From: Amycolatopsis dendrobii | Lineage (GTDB): Bacteria > Actinomycetota > Actinomycetes > Mycobacteriales > Pseudonocardiaceae | Reading direction: 5' to 3' | Length of the DNA stretch: 64,000 nucleotides | Assembly (NCBI RefSeq): GCF_014145675.1 | Contig: NZ_JACGZW010000010.1 | Coordinates: 124,001 to 188,000 of the forward strand | Shown here: positions 42,980-56,327 of the stretch, in pieces | How the letters are laid out: every line of letters begins with the position of its first letter | Position numbering within the stretch: the stretch's first letter is position 1 | The notes under the pieces: generated by a model | Database searches by the model: none | Seen by the model: the letters and a program-made list of their open reading frames with translations, nothing else | Told to the model about the DNA's origin: nothing | Program-made: the position numbers and the translations under genes

Positions 42980-44476
42980 CTACGGAGTAATCGGGATGAA
43001 GAAACGTTCCTGGTCGTGCGGGTCCAGGGCGTCGTGGCGCTCGGGAACCAGCAGTTCCACGTCCAGGATCCGATGCGTCTGATACCAGGAGTACAGTCGT
43101 CTGCCAGCTTCGGTGTTGTGGTCGTGGTTGACCCATCGGACCGCGAAGTCGTTCGTGTGCTTGCCCGGGTCCAGCCAGTCCCCGGCCCCTTCGTAGGTGG
43201 AGGCGTAGGCGTATTCGTCGCAGTCGACTGGTGACGGTTCGTCGGGCAGCGGTGCTGGCATCCCCGCGGCCTTGCAGGCGGCTTCCGAAGTGTCTCGGTT
43301 GCGGTCGAGCACGATGTCATGGCCCTTGGCGCGAGCCACGCGGTGCAGGGAGTCGGCATGGGCGGGGGAGCCGCCGAGTAGTTTCTTGTCCGCCTTCGCG
43401 GGCCAGGTGGCGCCGGGGTTGGCGCGGGACTCCTCGACGAACTTGGCGTGCCGCCCGACCTTGGGGTCGCTCTTGGAGAACGCGAGTCCGGGCACGGCGC
43501 GGTCGAAGATGCTGCCCTGTTTGTCCCACAGGTAATCCGCGCTGTCGAAGCGCACGCCCCCTTCGAAACTCTTGGCGAAGTTGAGGGTGATGTCGGCGTC
43601 GGGCGCGAACTCGTATTCGGTGTGGAACACCCCTTGAGCCAGTTGCTCGCCGTACTGCGGGCTCGCGGGATAGCCCTCCGACTGCAGGGTGAACCAGGTC
43701 TGCGGGTTGGCCTTCCATGCTGAGAGGAGGTCCTCTCTGCTGTCGCGGCCGGCCTGCGGATGGCACGCGTCGCCGTTGCCGAGGTCGCCGTTCTTGATGC
43801 GGTACTCGCCGGCGCATTTGAAGGTCGCCTTCATGCGCGCGGTGGGCTTGTCGAACGTGCCGTTGGTGATGATCGGCTCGGACAGCAGCTGGAAGTCAGC
43901 GAAGCGCCGCTCGGGCTTCGCGGGGTCGCCGCCGATCTTGCCGTAGCCGATGAGCGTGTTGAACACCGCCAGGTAGCCGATCGGCCGGCACCTGAGGATC
44001 GAGCATTTCAGGTCCACCGCCCAGTTCATCTTGAGCTGGCAGTAGGAGAACCGGTTCTTGATCCACCCCGCGTCGTGGAACACCGAGGTGTTGCCCCAGC
44101 ACTCAGCCGGGGTCTGGACGTACTGGTAGGGCTCGACGGGTTTGGCGCCCCGGTCGAACGCTGCGCTGTCGACGACGTAGGGCGGGTCGTCGACAGCTTG
44201 CAACGGAGGGGGAGACAGCACGGTCTTCCCGCCCTCGGATCTGGACACTGGTTTAATCCCCAGCGCGTCCAGAGATCCGTCCCGCTGCAGTGCTGTCACT
44301 ATCTTCTCGGGGTGCTTCGCCAGCTCCGGATCAGAAACGACATACCCCACCAGCCTGCGCGTCTCGGCCCGTGGTTCCACGGCCTGTGCGGGCAGCGAAC
44401 TCGCGATCATGCACAACGACGCGAGCACGGCCAGCGCCCCGCCCGCCTTCCACCGGCCCGATCTTCTTCGTGACAT
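42980..44476 (-). CDS. Secreted NucA/NucB-domain nuclease toxin
   Basis: A 498-aa exported protein starting at 44476 behind GAGGTG. Signal peptide ALAVLASLCMIASSLPAQA (cleavage near 32). The middle part is Cys-containing and beta-rich (VQTPAECWGNTSVFHDAGW, CSILRCRPIGYLAVFN). The C-terminal 130 residues match NucA/NucB deoxyribonucleases: SPAHADSLHRVARAKG, LDRNRDTSEAACKA and CDEYAYASTYEGAG with the catalytic Asp/Glu. It should degrade DNA of competitors or serve nutrition. With the SUKH gene downstream, a toxin role is favoured. Confidence 0.83.
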   Translation of the reverse strand: MSRRRSGRWKAGGALAVLASLCMIASSLPAQAVEPRAETRRLVGYVVSDPELAKHPEKIVTALQRDGSLDALGIKPVSRSEGGKTVLSPPPLQAVDDPPYVVDSAAFDRGAKPVEPYQYVQTPAECWGNTSVFHDAGWIKNRFSYCQLKMNWAVDLKCSILRCRPIGYLAVFNTLIGYGKIGGDPAKPERRFADFQLLSEPIITNGTFDKPTARMKATFKCAGEYRIKNGDLGNGDACHPQAGRDSREDLLSAWKANPQTWFTLQSEGYPASPQYGEQLAQGVFHTEYEFAPDADITLNFAKSFEGGVRFDSADYLWDKQGSIFDRAVPGLAFSKSDPKVGRHAKFVEESRANPGATWPAKADKKLLGGSPAHADSLHRVARAKGHDIVLDRNRDTSEAACKAAGMPAPLPDEPSPVDCDEYAYASTYEGAGDWLDPGKHTNDFAVRWVNHDHNTEAGRRLYSWYQTHRILDVELLVPERHDALDPHDQERFFIPITP

Positions 44477-45276
44477 CGAGCGAACACCTCTCTTCTGAAG
44501 AGTCGATCGAATACCGCAATTTCCGTTTCGAAACCTGCTGTGGAACCGGATTTCGCAATGGACCGCAGCGATGCTGGGGTCGTTCGCTATTGCGCAACGG
44601 TGCACCGGCTGTCGCGCCAATTCAGGGCGCTACTGGTTCATTGCTTCACGGATGAGATTTGAGTATCTGCAGTCATGCGAAAAAATCAAATCTCGTCGGA
44701 TAATTCAGCATCCTGCGTCATGGGATGCGCGGTAGGAAAGCATCGATCATGGTTTCATTTCTCGGTCTGGCGCGTGGCGGGCTTGTATCGCGACCGCCTT
44801 TTATCAACGGTTTCTCCATGTTCTTGCGGCCCGCGCGCCGAAAAACGCATATACCCCCTGTCGTCAACCGAGCCCCTGTTGCGCGTCTTTGGTGCCTGCT
44901 GTGAGTAAGTGCGATGCGCCAGTGTCGGACCTATTCGGTGAATGTGCTCTGTCGGCCGACTTCTTGACTGTCGACAGGGTGAAGGTAGCACCGGGAAGGC
45001 GTCGACAATACGACCGAACGGACGCTTCTTGTAAACCTTTCCCCGGTGCGTTTTTCGTACCCGGGCAGGGAAGGAGGTTGAACTCTAAAAAAGGGAATCT
45101 GTCTTCTGCGGTGTGCCTTGGGTATCGGCGCTCGTTGTCAAGACGCTCGTTCACGCCAGTAGATCCAGCCCTATCTGGCCGAGATGACAGGATTGCGCCC
45201 TGTTGTCCCGCTTCCCCGACGGAATGGGCGCCGATTTGTCAGGACAGTATTGCTGGCGCGGCCCGTTCGTCGAGCC
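44477..45276. other. Lower-GC non-coding part of the island
   Basis: About 800 bases of clearly lower GC than the rest of the window, without a gene I can support. Short open frames exist on both strands but have no ribosome sites or protein-like composition. It contains the promoter of the nuclease gene and ends near a 12-base copy of the tRNA-Pro 3' end. The composition is consistent with foreign origin. Confidence 0.6.
45183..45194. repeat. 12-base copy of the tRNA-Pro 3' end (possible att remnant)
   Basis: GATGACAGGATT at 45183-45194 is identical, in the same orientation, to 46129-46140 in the 3' acceptor/T-arm part of the tRNA-Pro gene. The intact tRNA is on one side of the integrase remnant and this copy lies just past its other end. 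Integrative elements leave such repeats, but 12 bases is short. Confidence 0.45.
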
Positions 45277-46030
45277 TTACTCCGCTCCGACTGCCGCGAG
45301 TGGATGCGGTTCTCCGGTCAGCCCTGGCAGAGCGGCAGCGATTTCTTCGAGCTTCGCCGCGACGTAGGTGTGCGTGTTGCCTGCCCGGCTGACGACGGGA
45401 ACGTGCCCTGCGTGCCCGGCTGCGACGGCGAACCCGAAGTTGCGCTCGGCCCAGGTCAGCGTGGTGTATCTGAGCCAGTGGGGGGGTGACACTGAGGTTC
45501 TTGACCTGCGGGAGCTGTTCTCCGATTCGGTACCACAGGTACTTCGTCGCGGCGGCTGTGGAAGTCGCGGCCTTGGCAGTTCCGGAGCACCTCCTTGATG
45601 CATGCCACCGGGGTGATAGGAATCGGCTGGTCCGGGATGTGCGGCGGTTTCATGCGGGTCATCGGATGGTGCTCGATCGCCTCCTCAGCTATCAGCCAGT
45701 GGAACCACGCGCTCAACGCACGGCGATTGTTGTTCGCATTGCCAGGACTGGTTGTTGCGATGCGGTAGGCGACCCACCGTTAGCCGTGGTTCGGTTCGTA
45801 GTCTTCGGGCTCGGGCGGAACGGAAGCGAGCCACGCCTCGGGGTCGTCTGCTTCGGGCGGTGCGATCGGGTCGGCGAGCCAGATGCGGAAGAAGCGCACG
45901 GTGTCGCAGTAGCCGCGGATCGTGCGGGGACTCTTGGTCTCGGCCTCGAGTGACATAGCCCACTCGTCGATCAACGCCCGCCAGGACGCGGGAGCGAGGA
46001 TTAGGGCTCGGGCGCGCAGGTGAAATCCTC
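45277..46030 (-). pseudogene. Decayed tyrosine recombinase (integrase)
   Basis: Three collinear pieces on the minus strand. The N-terminal core-binding part is SWRALIDEWAMSLEAETKSP then RTIRGYCDTVRFFRIWLAD. After an in-frame TAA at 45780-45782 the same frame continues RWVAYRIATT and ALSAWFHWLIAEEAIEHHPM then GRDFHSRRD. After a further break and frame change comes a C-terminal piece with WLRYTTLTWAERNFGFAVAA, AGHAGH and THTYVAAKLEEIAAAL. The segment with the catalytic Arg and Lys appears deleted, so it is inactive. It lies at the 3' end of tRNA-Pro, the usual place for such genes. Confidence 0.82.
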
Positions 46031-46124
46031 AAACAGAAGAGCCGCCAACCACCGCACAAGCACCCGCCCCGCGCCTCACTGCACGAAAAAGGGGCTGAAC
46101 CCGCAGGTCCAGCCCCCATCAGGG

Positions 46125-46198
46125 TCGGGATGACAGGATTTGAACCTGCGACCCTCCGCTCCCAAAGCGGATGCGCTACCAAGCTGCGCCACATCCCG
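46125..46198 (-). tRNA. tRNA-Pro (anticodon TGG)
   Basis: Read on the minus strand, acceptor arms CGGGATG and CATCCCG pair with A as discriminator. The D-arm is GGCGCAGCTTGGTAGCGC, the anticodon loop TTTGGGA in stem CCGC/GCGG, and the T-arm carries GGTTCAAATCC. CCA is not encoded. The 3' end faces the integrase remnant, making this the probable integration site of the island. Confidence 0.97.
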
Positions 46199-46364
46199 GC
46201 ACCCCCGAAGCCCTGGCTTCCGGACCCTCTCGAGGCCTCCGGAACCCATGTACCCGGGGGGTGTACGACCCACCCTAGCGGGCACGCTAAGCTTGCTTCG
46301 CTCCCGGGTCACCGAGGGCGCTGCGGGTGTAGCTCAATGGTAGAGCCCTAGTCTTCCAAACTAG

Positions 46365-51092
<4,728 letters not shown>

Positions 51093-51247
51093 CTCTGCCG
51101 ACCTTCCCACCACGCGTGTGCCAGCCATGGTCGTCGACCCAGCCTGCCACGGTTCGCCCTACACTTCGACCCAGTCCGCCCGCGCACACTGTGCCAACCT
51201 GGAAGGACCAGGACCGTCAGGTCGACCCGGAGGCAGGAGGTTCGTGC

Positions 51248-52759
51248 ATGGTGTCACGGCCCGCTCCGGCGTCGGCCCTGCCACCCGGCGCCGAGCTGCC
51301 CGGGCACGCCGGCTTCTGGCGCTCGGTGCTCGACGACGTCCGGGAGCCGGTGTTCCTCCAGGACCCGGAAGGCGCCCTGCGCTGGGCCAACGCGGCGGCG
51401 CAGCGGCTCGGCCCGGCCGAGCTCGTCAGCGTGACCGAGACCACCGGCAAGGTCGGCCACCGGCCGGCCAAGATCCGCGCGCTGCCCGGCGGCTGGCGCG
51501 CCTGGACCGTGGTCGACGACGGCCGCCGCCGTCCGGAAGAGTTCCTCGCCGAGGCCGGTCCGAAACTGGCGCTCGCGCGCGGACGGCACGGCACGGCGCG
51601 GGTGATCGCCGAACTGGCGGCGTCCGCTTTGGGTGATTGCGCCTTCGTGCTGCTGCCGACGACCCGAGGCCGCTGGGAGTGGTGGAGCTGCACCGAGCAC
51701 GGCGCGGCGGGCCACGGCCGGATCCGGCGGGTGCCGGCGCAGCTCGCGCCGGTGGTGTCCGATGCGATCACGGAAGTCGCCCGGCCGGAGGTCCGCGCGG
51801 TCCCGGCGACTGAAGTGGCAGCGCTTCCGGCCGCGGTCGCCGAGCCGTTCGAGGGGCACCTCGAGGTGTCGGTGGTCTCGTTCGGCTCCGGAATGGCGGG
51901 CGCGGTGCTGCTCGGCAGGCGCGGCGAGCCCGCGTTCGGCCTGGCGCAAGGCGAGGCCGTCGAGGCGTTCGCGGACGCGGCCGGCACGGCGCTGGCCAAC
52001 GCGCAGCGCTACGCCCGCCAGGAGGAAGCCACGCGCGGGCTGGAATCGACGTTGCTGCCGACGCCGCCCGCGCAGGTCGACGGCGCGAATTTCGAGCTGT
52101 GGTACGAGCCCGCGGGCGGGGTGCTGGGGGTCGGCGGCGATTTCTACGACGTTCTTTCCCGCGCCGACGGCAGCGCGTTCGTGGTGGTCGGCGACATCTG
52201 CGGCAAAGGCGCCGAGGCGGCCGCGCTGACCGGCCGGGTGCGGCATTCGCTGGCCGCGCTGCATCTGGTCGAACGCGACGGCCGGACGATGCTGCGGCTG
52301 CTCAACGAACTCCTGATCTCCGGCGGCAGCAACCGGTTCGCGACGCTCGTGCTCGGTTCGGTCGCCGCCGCGGAGTCCGGGCTCGACGTCACCCTCGCCT
52401 CCGGCGGCCATCCCGCCCCGCTCGTGCTGCGGCGCGGGGGAGGGGTCGAGGAGATCAGCGTGCCCGGCACGCTCGTCGGCGTGTCTCCGCAGGCGCGGTT
52501 CGCCGAGGCGACGACGCATCTCGAGGAGGGCGACGTCTGCCTGCTCTACACCGACGGCGTCACCGAAGCCCGCAACCGCACGGAATCCACCGAACTGTTC
52601 GGCGACGAACGGCTCTACACGGTGCTGGAGGACTGCGTCGGGCAACCGGCGCGGGAAGTCGTGCGCCGGTTGCGCGAGGCCGTGCGGGAATGGCTCGGGA
52701 ACTCCGGCCACGACGACATCGCGGTGCTGGCGATCGAGGCCGCGCCGCGCGCGGAGTAA
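51248..52759 (+). CDS. SpoIIE/RsbU-type PP2C serine phosphatase with PAS- and GAF-like sensors
   Basis: A 503-aa protein starting at 51248 behind AGGAGG. A PAS-like start (GFWRSVLDDVREPVFLQDPE, GALRWANAA) and a GAF-like region to about 270 precede the PP2C-SIGMA phosphatase: GGDFYDVLSRADGSAFVVV, GDICGKGAEAAALTGRVR, TLASGGHPAPLVL, LLYTDGVTEARN and GHDDIAVLAIE. The metal-binding Asp residues are present. Such enzymes dephosphorylate anti-anti-sigma proteins in stress partner switching. No partner-switch genes are in the window. Transcribed away from the hybrid kinase, 155 bases between starts. Confidence 0.92.
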   Translation: MVSRPAPASALPPGAELPGHAGFWRSVLDDVREPVFLQDPEGALRWANAAAQRLGPAELVSVTETTGKVGHRPAKIRALPGGWRAWTVVDDGRRRPEEFLAEAGPKLALARGRHGTARVIAELAASALGDCAFVLLPTTRGRWEWWSCTEHGAAGHGRIRRVPAQLAPVVSDAITEVARPEVRAVPATEVAALPAAVAEPFEGHLEVSVVSFGSGMAGAVLLGRRGEPAFGLAQGEAVEAFADAAGTALANAQRYARQEEATRGLESTLLPTPPAQVDGANFELWYEPAGGVLGVGGDFYDVLSRADGSAFVVVGDICGKGAEAAALTGRVRHSLAALHLVERDGRTMLRLLNELLISGGSNRFATLVLGSVAAAESGLDVTLASGGHPAPLVLRRGGGVEEISVPGTLVGVSPQARFAEATTHLEEGDVCLLYTDGVTEARNRTESTELFGDERLYTVLEDCVGQPAREVVRRLREAVREWLGNSGHDDIAVLAIEAAPRAE

Positions 52760-52789
52760 GCCCGGCTTCCCCTGCGCGGCAACGGAAAG

Positions 52790-52945
52790 CTACTTCCCGG
52801 GCTGGACTTCCGGCTCCGGTTCCGGCGCGCGCTCCGGCTCCGGAACGGTCTTGGCGTCCGGTTCCGGCTCGGCCGCGCGGGCGGTTTCCGGGCGCTCGAA
52901 GTGTTCGCGGCACTGCCGTCCGAACCGACGTGAGTGTGCGGTCAT
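52790..52945 (-). CDS. 51-aa Glu/Pro-repeat small protein
   Basis: ATG at 52943-52945 is preceded by GGGGAGG at ideal spacing. The protein starts MTAHSRRFGRQCREHFERPE and continues as an acidic PEPEP repeat (AEPEPDAK, PEPERAPEPEPEVQPG), ending at TAG 52790. The basic, Cys-containing head and acidic tail and the excellent ribosome site support a real small gene. It lies after the Ser/Thr kinase gene on the same strand, 96 bases downstream, and may be co-transcribed. Function unknown. Confidence 0.6.
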   Translation of the reverse strand: MTAHSRRFGRQCREHFERPETARAAEPEPDAKTVPEPERAPEPEPEVQPGK

Positions 52946-53041
52946 CGGTTCCACCTCCCCGGCTCGCCACCAGGATCGCGCGCCGGGACGGACTTCGCCA
53001 CCGAATTGCGCCGCGTCAGCCGACCGGGTGGTCCGGTCTGT

Positions 53042-54346
53042 CTAATGTGGAGTCTTCCCGCTCGGCGGGCCGGTGACGGTGTTCCGGGGCGGTTTCGCCT
53101 GTCCCGGCGGGGTTCTCGGCGGGGTCCGGCCCGGCTGGCTCGTCTGGCTGGCCTGGCTTTCCGGCGCCGGTCCGGTCTGGGCCGTCGTGCCGGGCGGCAC
53201 AGTCGTGGTTTGCGCGGGCGTCGCCGCGTTCGTCGAACGGACCGGGGGCGCGGCCGACGAATGCCGGGGAGCCGAGTCCGGTGAATCGGACGGAGCGGAA
53301 GAGGGCGGAGAAACCGGAATCGGAGCCGGTTCGGGGCCTGGCGCGGACCCGGTGGCGGGGCGGAGCGGAGTGGCGAGCAGCAGCGTTCCCGCCGCGACCA
53401 GCACGACCGGCAGGCCCGCCGCGAGCACCGCGCGCCGGCGCGAGACCCGGTGGCGGCGGCAGAACACCGCCAGCCGCGTTTTGATCGGAAGCCGCAACGT
53501 TTCCGTGCCGCGCAACGCACGCGCCACGGCGGTCGCGGAGGGTCTTTCTTCCGGATCGCGCATGGTCATCGCGCGCAGAGTCCTCGCCAGCGGTTCCGGC
53601 GTACCCGGCGGCACTCGCGGCGACCGGTGCAGCCGCACGACCGCGGTTTCCGCCGCCGTGCCCGGGTATTCGCGGACGCCGGTCAGGCATTCCAGGAGGA
53701 CGAGCCCGAGCGCGTACACGTCCGAAGCCGGGCCTGGGTGCTCGCCGAGCACCTGCTCCGGAGAGAGGTAGGCCGCCGTCCCGACGACCGCGCCGGTGTC
53801 GGTCACGCGGGTCGCGTCCACGATGCGCGCGACGCCGAAGTCGGCGATCCGCGGACCGTCGTCGGACATGAGGATGTTGGCGGGTTTGAGGTCGCGGTGG
53901 GTCACTTCGTGCGCGTGGACGTGCGCGAGCGCCTCGGCCAGCTGTGCACCCAAATCGACGACCTTGTCGGCGGGCAGCGGCCCGGAACGCAGCCATTCGG
54001 ACAGAGTGGGCCCGTGCACGCAGTCCATCACGAGGTACGCGTGCTCCTCGTCGACCCCTGCGTCGACGAACCCGACCAGTCCCGGATGCCGCACCGCGCG
54101 CAGGGCCGCTATCTCTTGCTCCCGGCGGTTGCGGCCCAGTTCGACCGCTCCGGCGTGGAACAGCTTCACCGCGACCGCGGCTCCGGTTTCGCGGTCCTCG
54201 GCGCGGTGCACGCAGGCTGTCGCGCCTTCGCCGATCCGCTCGCCCACCTCGTACCGGCCGGCCAGGACCAGCGGAGCGGGCCCGTACCGGCCCAGCGCGA
54301 ACCGTCTCGCGGTCGTGCCCGCGTCCGAATCGCCGGTGCCGGTCAT
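53042..54346 (-). CDS. PASTA-less Ser/Thr protein kinase with one membrane helix
   Basis: A 434-aa Hanks-type kinase. The glycine loop is GEGATACVHRAED, catalytic Lys61 in AVKLF, the HRD motif THRDLKPANIL at 149-159, DFG at 169-171, GTAAYLSPEQ and the terminal Arg in RDPEERPSATAV. A single membrane helix covers about 306-328 (AVLAAGLPVVLVAAGTLLLA). The outer part is 100 residues of Pro/Ser/Thr-rich sequence without PASTA or sensor folds. It phosphorylates unknown targets, perhaps with the neighbouring PP2C-type phosphatase and hybrid kinase in one stress circuit. Confidence 0.93.
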   Translation of the reverse strand: MTGTGDSDAGTTARRFALGRYGPAPLVLAGRYEVGERIGEGATACVHRAEDRETGAAVAVKLFHAGAVELGRNRREQEIAALRAVRHPGLVGFVDAGVDEEHAYLVMDCVHGPTLSEWLRSGPLPADKVVDLGAQLAEALAHVHAHEVTHRDLKPANILMSDDGPRIADFGVARIVDATRVTDTGAVVGTAAYLSPEQVLGEHPGPASDVYALGLVLLECLTGVREYPGTAAETAVVRLHRSPRVPPGTPEPLARTLRAMTMRDPEERPSATAVARALRGTETLRLPIKTRLAVFCRRHRVSRRRAVLAAGLPVVLVAAGTLLLATPLRPATGSAPGPEPAPIPVSPPSSAPSDSPDSAPRHSSAAPPVRSTNAATPAQTTTVPPGTTAQTGPAPESQASQTSQPGRTPPRTPPGQAKPPRNTVTGPPSGKTPH

Positions 54347-54590
54347 GTGCCGCTCGCCTTTCCCCCGGGTAGCGGGGACAACTTACTCGCCGGCGGGCGA
54401 GGACAAAAGCCGCGCCGCGGTTCGGGGGAGGACGGCCGAGGCCCTGCGGGGCGGACCTCCCGGCGTTTCGCGAGTACAGTGGCAGTCGAGCACTATCGGC
54501 GCGCGCAATACTTGCAACCACATTGACCTGCGCTGATGCCGCTCGGGGCCGCGGCCGCCCGCAACCGGGGCCGTCTGGAGGAGGTGCACC

Positions 54591-55043
54591 ATGTCGGTGT
54601 CGGACGACGCCGTCGAGGCGCGCGCGCAAGGCTGGCGGACGCTGGCGGCGCTGCACGCGCGGATCGAAGACCGGCTGAACCGCGCGCTGGAAAGCGAGCA
54701 CGAGCTGTCGGTGAGCGAGTACACGGTGCTCGACGTGCTCGGCCGCCAGGACGGCTTCCACCTGCGGATGAGCCAGCTGGCCAACGCGGTGGTGCTGAGC
54801 CAGTCGGCGACGACCCGGCTGGTCACGCGGCTGGAGGAGCGCGGCCTGCTCTCGCGCTACCTGTGCCAGGACGACCGGCGCGGCATCTACACCGAGGTCA
54901 CGCCGTCCGGGCAGAAGCTGCTGGCCGCCGCCCGCCCGACGCACGACGCGGCGCTTTCCGCCGCGCTCGCCGAGGCGGAGGAACTGCCGGAGCTGGCCCC
55001 GCTGGTCACCGCGCTGGGGTCGCTCACTTTCGCTGCCAAGTGA
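54591..55043 (+). CDS. MarR-family transcriptional regulator
   Basis: A 150-aa protein with GGAGGAGG before its ATG. The winged helix reads LSVSEYTVLDVLGRQDGFHL, RMSQLANAVVLSQSATTRLV, RLEERGLLSRYLCQDDRRGI, the normal MarR pattern; the flanking helices form the dimer. The adjacent genes on either side are transcribed in the opposite direction, so its target is not evident from position. A perfect terminator hairpin follows. Confidence 0.92.
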   Translation: MSVSDDAVEARAQGWRTLAALHARIEDRLNRALESEHELSVSEYTVLDVLGRQDGFHLRMSQLANAVVLSQSATTRLVTRLEERGLLSRYLCQDDRRGIYTEVTPSGQKLLAAARPTHDAALSAALAEAEELPELAPLVTALGSLTFAAK

Positions 55044-55044
55044 C

Positions 55045-55076
55045 GTGCGGGGAACCCTGCTCAGGGTTCCCCGCAC
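55045..55076. terminator. Perfect hairpin between the MarR and AspRS genes
   Basis: GTGCGGGGAACCCTG (55045-55059) is perfectly complementary to CAGGGTTCCCCGCAC (55062-55076). It lies between the convergent stops at 55043 and 55083 and should terminate both. The right arm plus GGAC is identical to part of the hairpin at 501-543. Confidence 0.88.
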
Positions 55077-55082
55077 GGACAG

Positions 55083-56327
55083 TCAGGGCCGCAGGCGGTG
55101 CAGGTCGCGGGGGAAGAGCGTCGCCCCGCGCACGTTCGCCACGCCCAGCACGCGCGCGACCCAGCGCTCCAGCCCGATCGCGAACCCGCCGTGCGGCGGC
55201 ATGCCGTACGCGAACACGTCCAGGTAGTCCGAGTACTGCGCGGCCGCCTCGCCCAGCACGGCCAGGTAGTCCGCGTGCCGATGGAGCCGCTGGCCGCCGG
55301 TCACCAGTTCCAGGCCGCGGAAAAGCAGGTCGAAACTGTTCGACCGGACTGGGTCCGCCGGGTCCGGATGGGTGTAGAACGGCCGTTTCGCCATCGGGTA
55401 TCCGGTCACGAACAGGAACTCCGACCCGTGTTCCCGCTCGGCCCACTCGCAGAGCCGGCGTTCGTGCGCGGGCGCGAGGTCCGGTTCGCCGCGCGGGTCC
55501 TCGCCGGTGTTCCTGGCCAGAAGTTCTTGTGCCGCGGCGAAATCGATCGACGGGATCTCTTCGGGCACCGCGGGCGCGTCCGGTCCGGCGGCAGCGGCCA
55601 TCTCCGCTATGACGTCGCGCAGCACGGCCATCACGTCGCGGTGGCCGGCGATGAAGCCCAGTTCCGCGTCGAGACTCGTGTACTGGGCCAGATGCCGTGC
55701 GGTGTCATGCGGTTCGGCCCGGAAAACCGGCCCCACCTCATACACCCGCTCGAACACCCCGACCATGGCCTGTTTGAAGAACTGCGGCGACTGCGCGAGG
55801 CAAGCCGGACGGCCGAAGTAGTCGAGCTGGAACACATTCGCCCCGGATTCCGTCGCGGTGGCAACGATTTTCGGGGTGTGAATCTCGGTGAATCCCTGCC
55901 CGTCCAACACTCGTCGAAACGCCGCGACACTGGCGGCGGCGACCTCGAATCGCCGCCGCAGCAACGGATGTCGCAATGCGACCGCGGCATGGTCCAGCAC
56001 CACAGGCAAACCGGCGGCTACTTCCGGCCGGTAAAGATCGAACGGCGGCCGCTTTTCCGGCGCGGACAACACTTCTAACGCAGGCTCCCGCAGCTCGACT
56101 CCTTGCGGTGCCCGCGGATTGGCGACTACCTGCCCGGTGAGCCGCACCACGGTCTCCTCGGCGACCTCCGGCGGCTCGGCGAACACCGCCTGCGCGGTGC
56201 CGGACCGGTCGCGAATGACGAGAAATGCCACGGATTTCAGCACGCGCCGGCGGTGCACCCAGCCGGCGATCGTCACGGTGGAGCCCACGCGGTCACGCAG
56301 GCAGGCCACCGGGGTGCGGGTACTCAT
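55083..56327 (-). CDS. Aspartyl-tRNA synthetase, archaeal/non-discriminating type
   Basis: A 414-aa class II synthetase. It starts at 56327 (MSTRTPVACLRDRVG) behind AGGAGAA. An N-terminal OB-fold (ITIAGWVHRRR-like VTIAGWVHRRRVLKSVAFLV) is followed by the catalytic core: motif 2 PVFRAEPHDTARHLAQYTSL and motif 3 GGFAIGLERWVARVLG. It lacks the 150-residue insertion of ordinary bacterial AspRS (about 590 aa) and so belongs to the short archaeal genre, which in bacteria usually charges both tRNA-Asp and tRNA-Asn. Its leader carries a probable T-box. It may be a second AspRS in this genome. Confidence 0.92.
   Translation of the reverse strand: MSTRTPVACLRDRVGSTVTIAGWVHRRRVLKSVAFLVIRDRSGTAQAVFAEPPEVAEETVVRLTGQVVANPRAPQGVELREPALEVLSAPEKRPPFDLYRPEVAAGLPVVLDHAAVALRHPLLRRRFEVAAASVAAFRRVLDGQGFTEIHTPKIVATATESGANVFQLDYFGRPACLAQSPQFFKQAMVGVFERVYEVGPVFRAEPHDTARHLAQYTSLDAELGFIAGHRDVMAVLRDVIAEMAAAAGPDAPAVPEEIPSIDFAAAQELLARNTGEDPRGEPDLAPAHERRLCEWAEREHGSEFLFVTGYPMAKRPFYTHPDPADPVRSNSFDLLFRGLELVTGGQRLHRHADYLAVLGEAAAQYSDYLDVFAYGMPPHGGFAIGLERWVARVLGVANVRGATLFPRDLHRLRP

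Noticed and set aside
44864..45392. Small open frames in the low-GC part of the island
   Set aside because: No ribosome sites, frames overlap on both strands, and composition is not protein-like.
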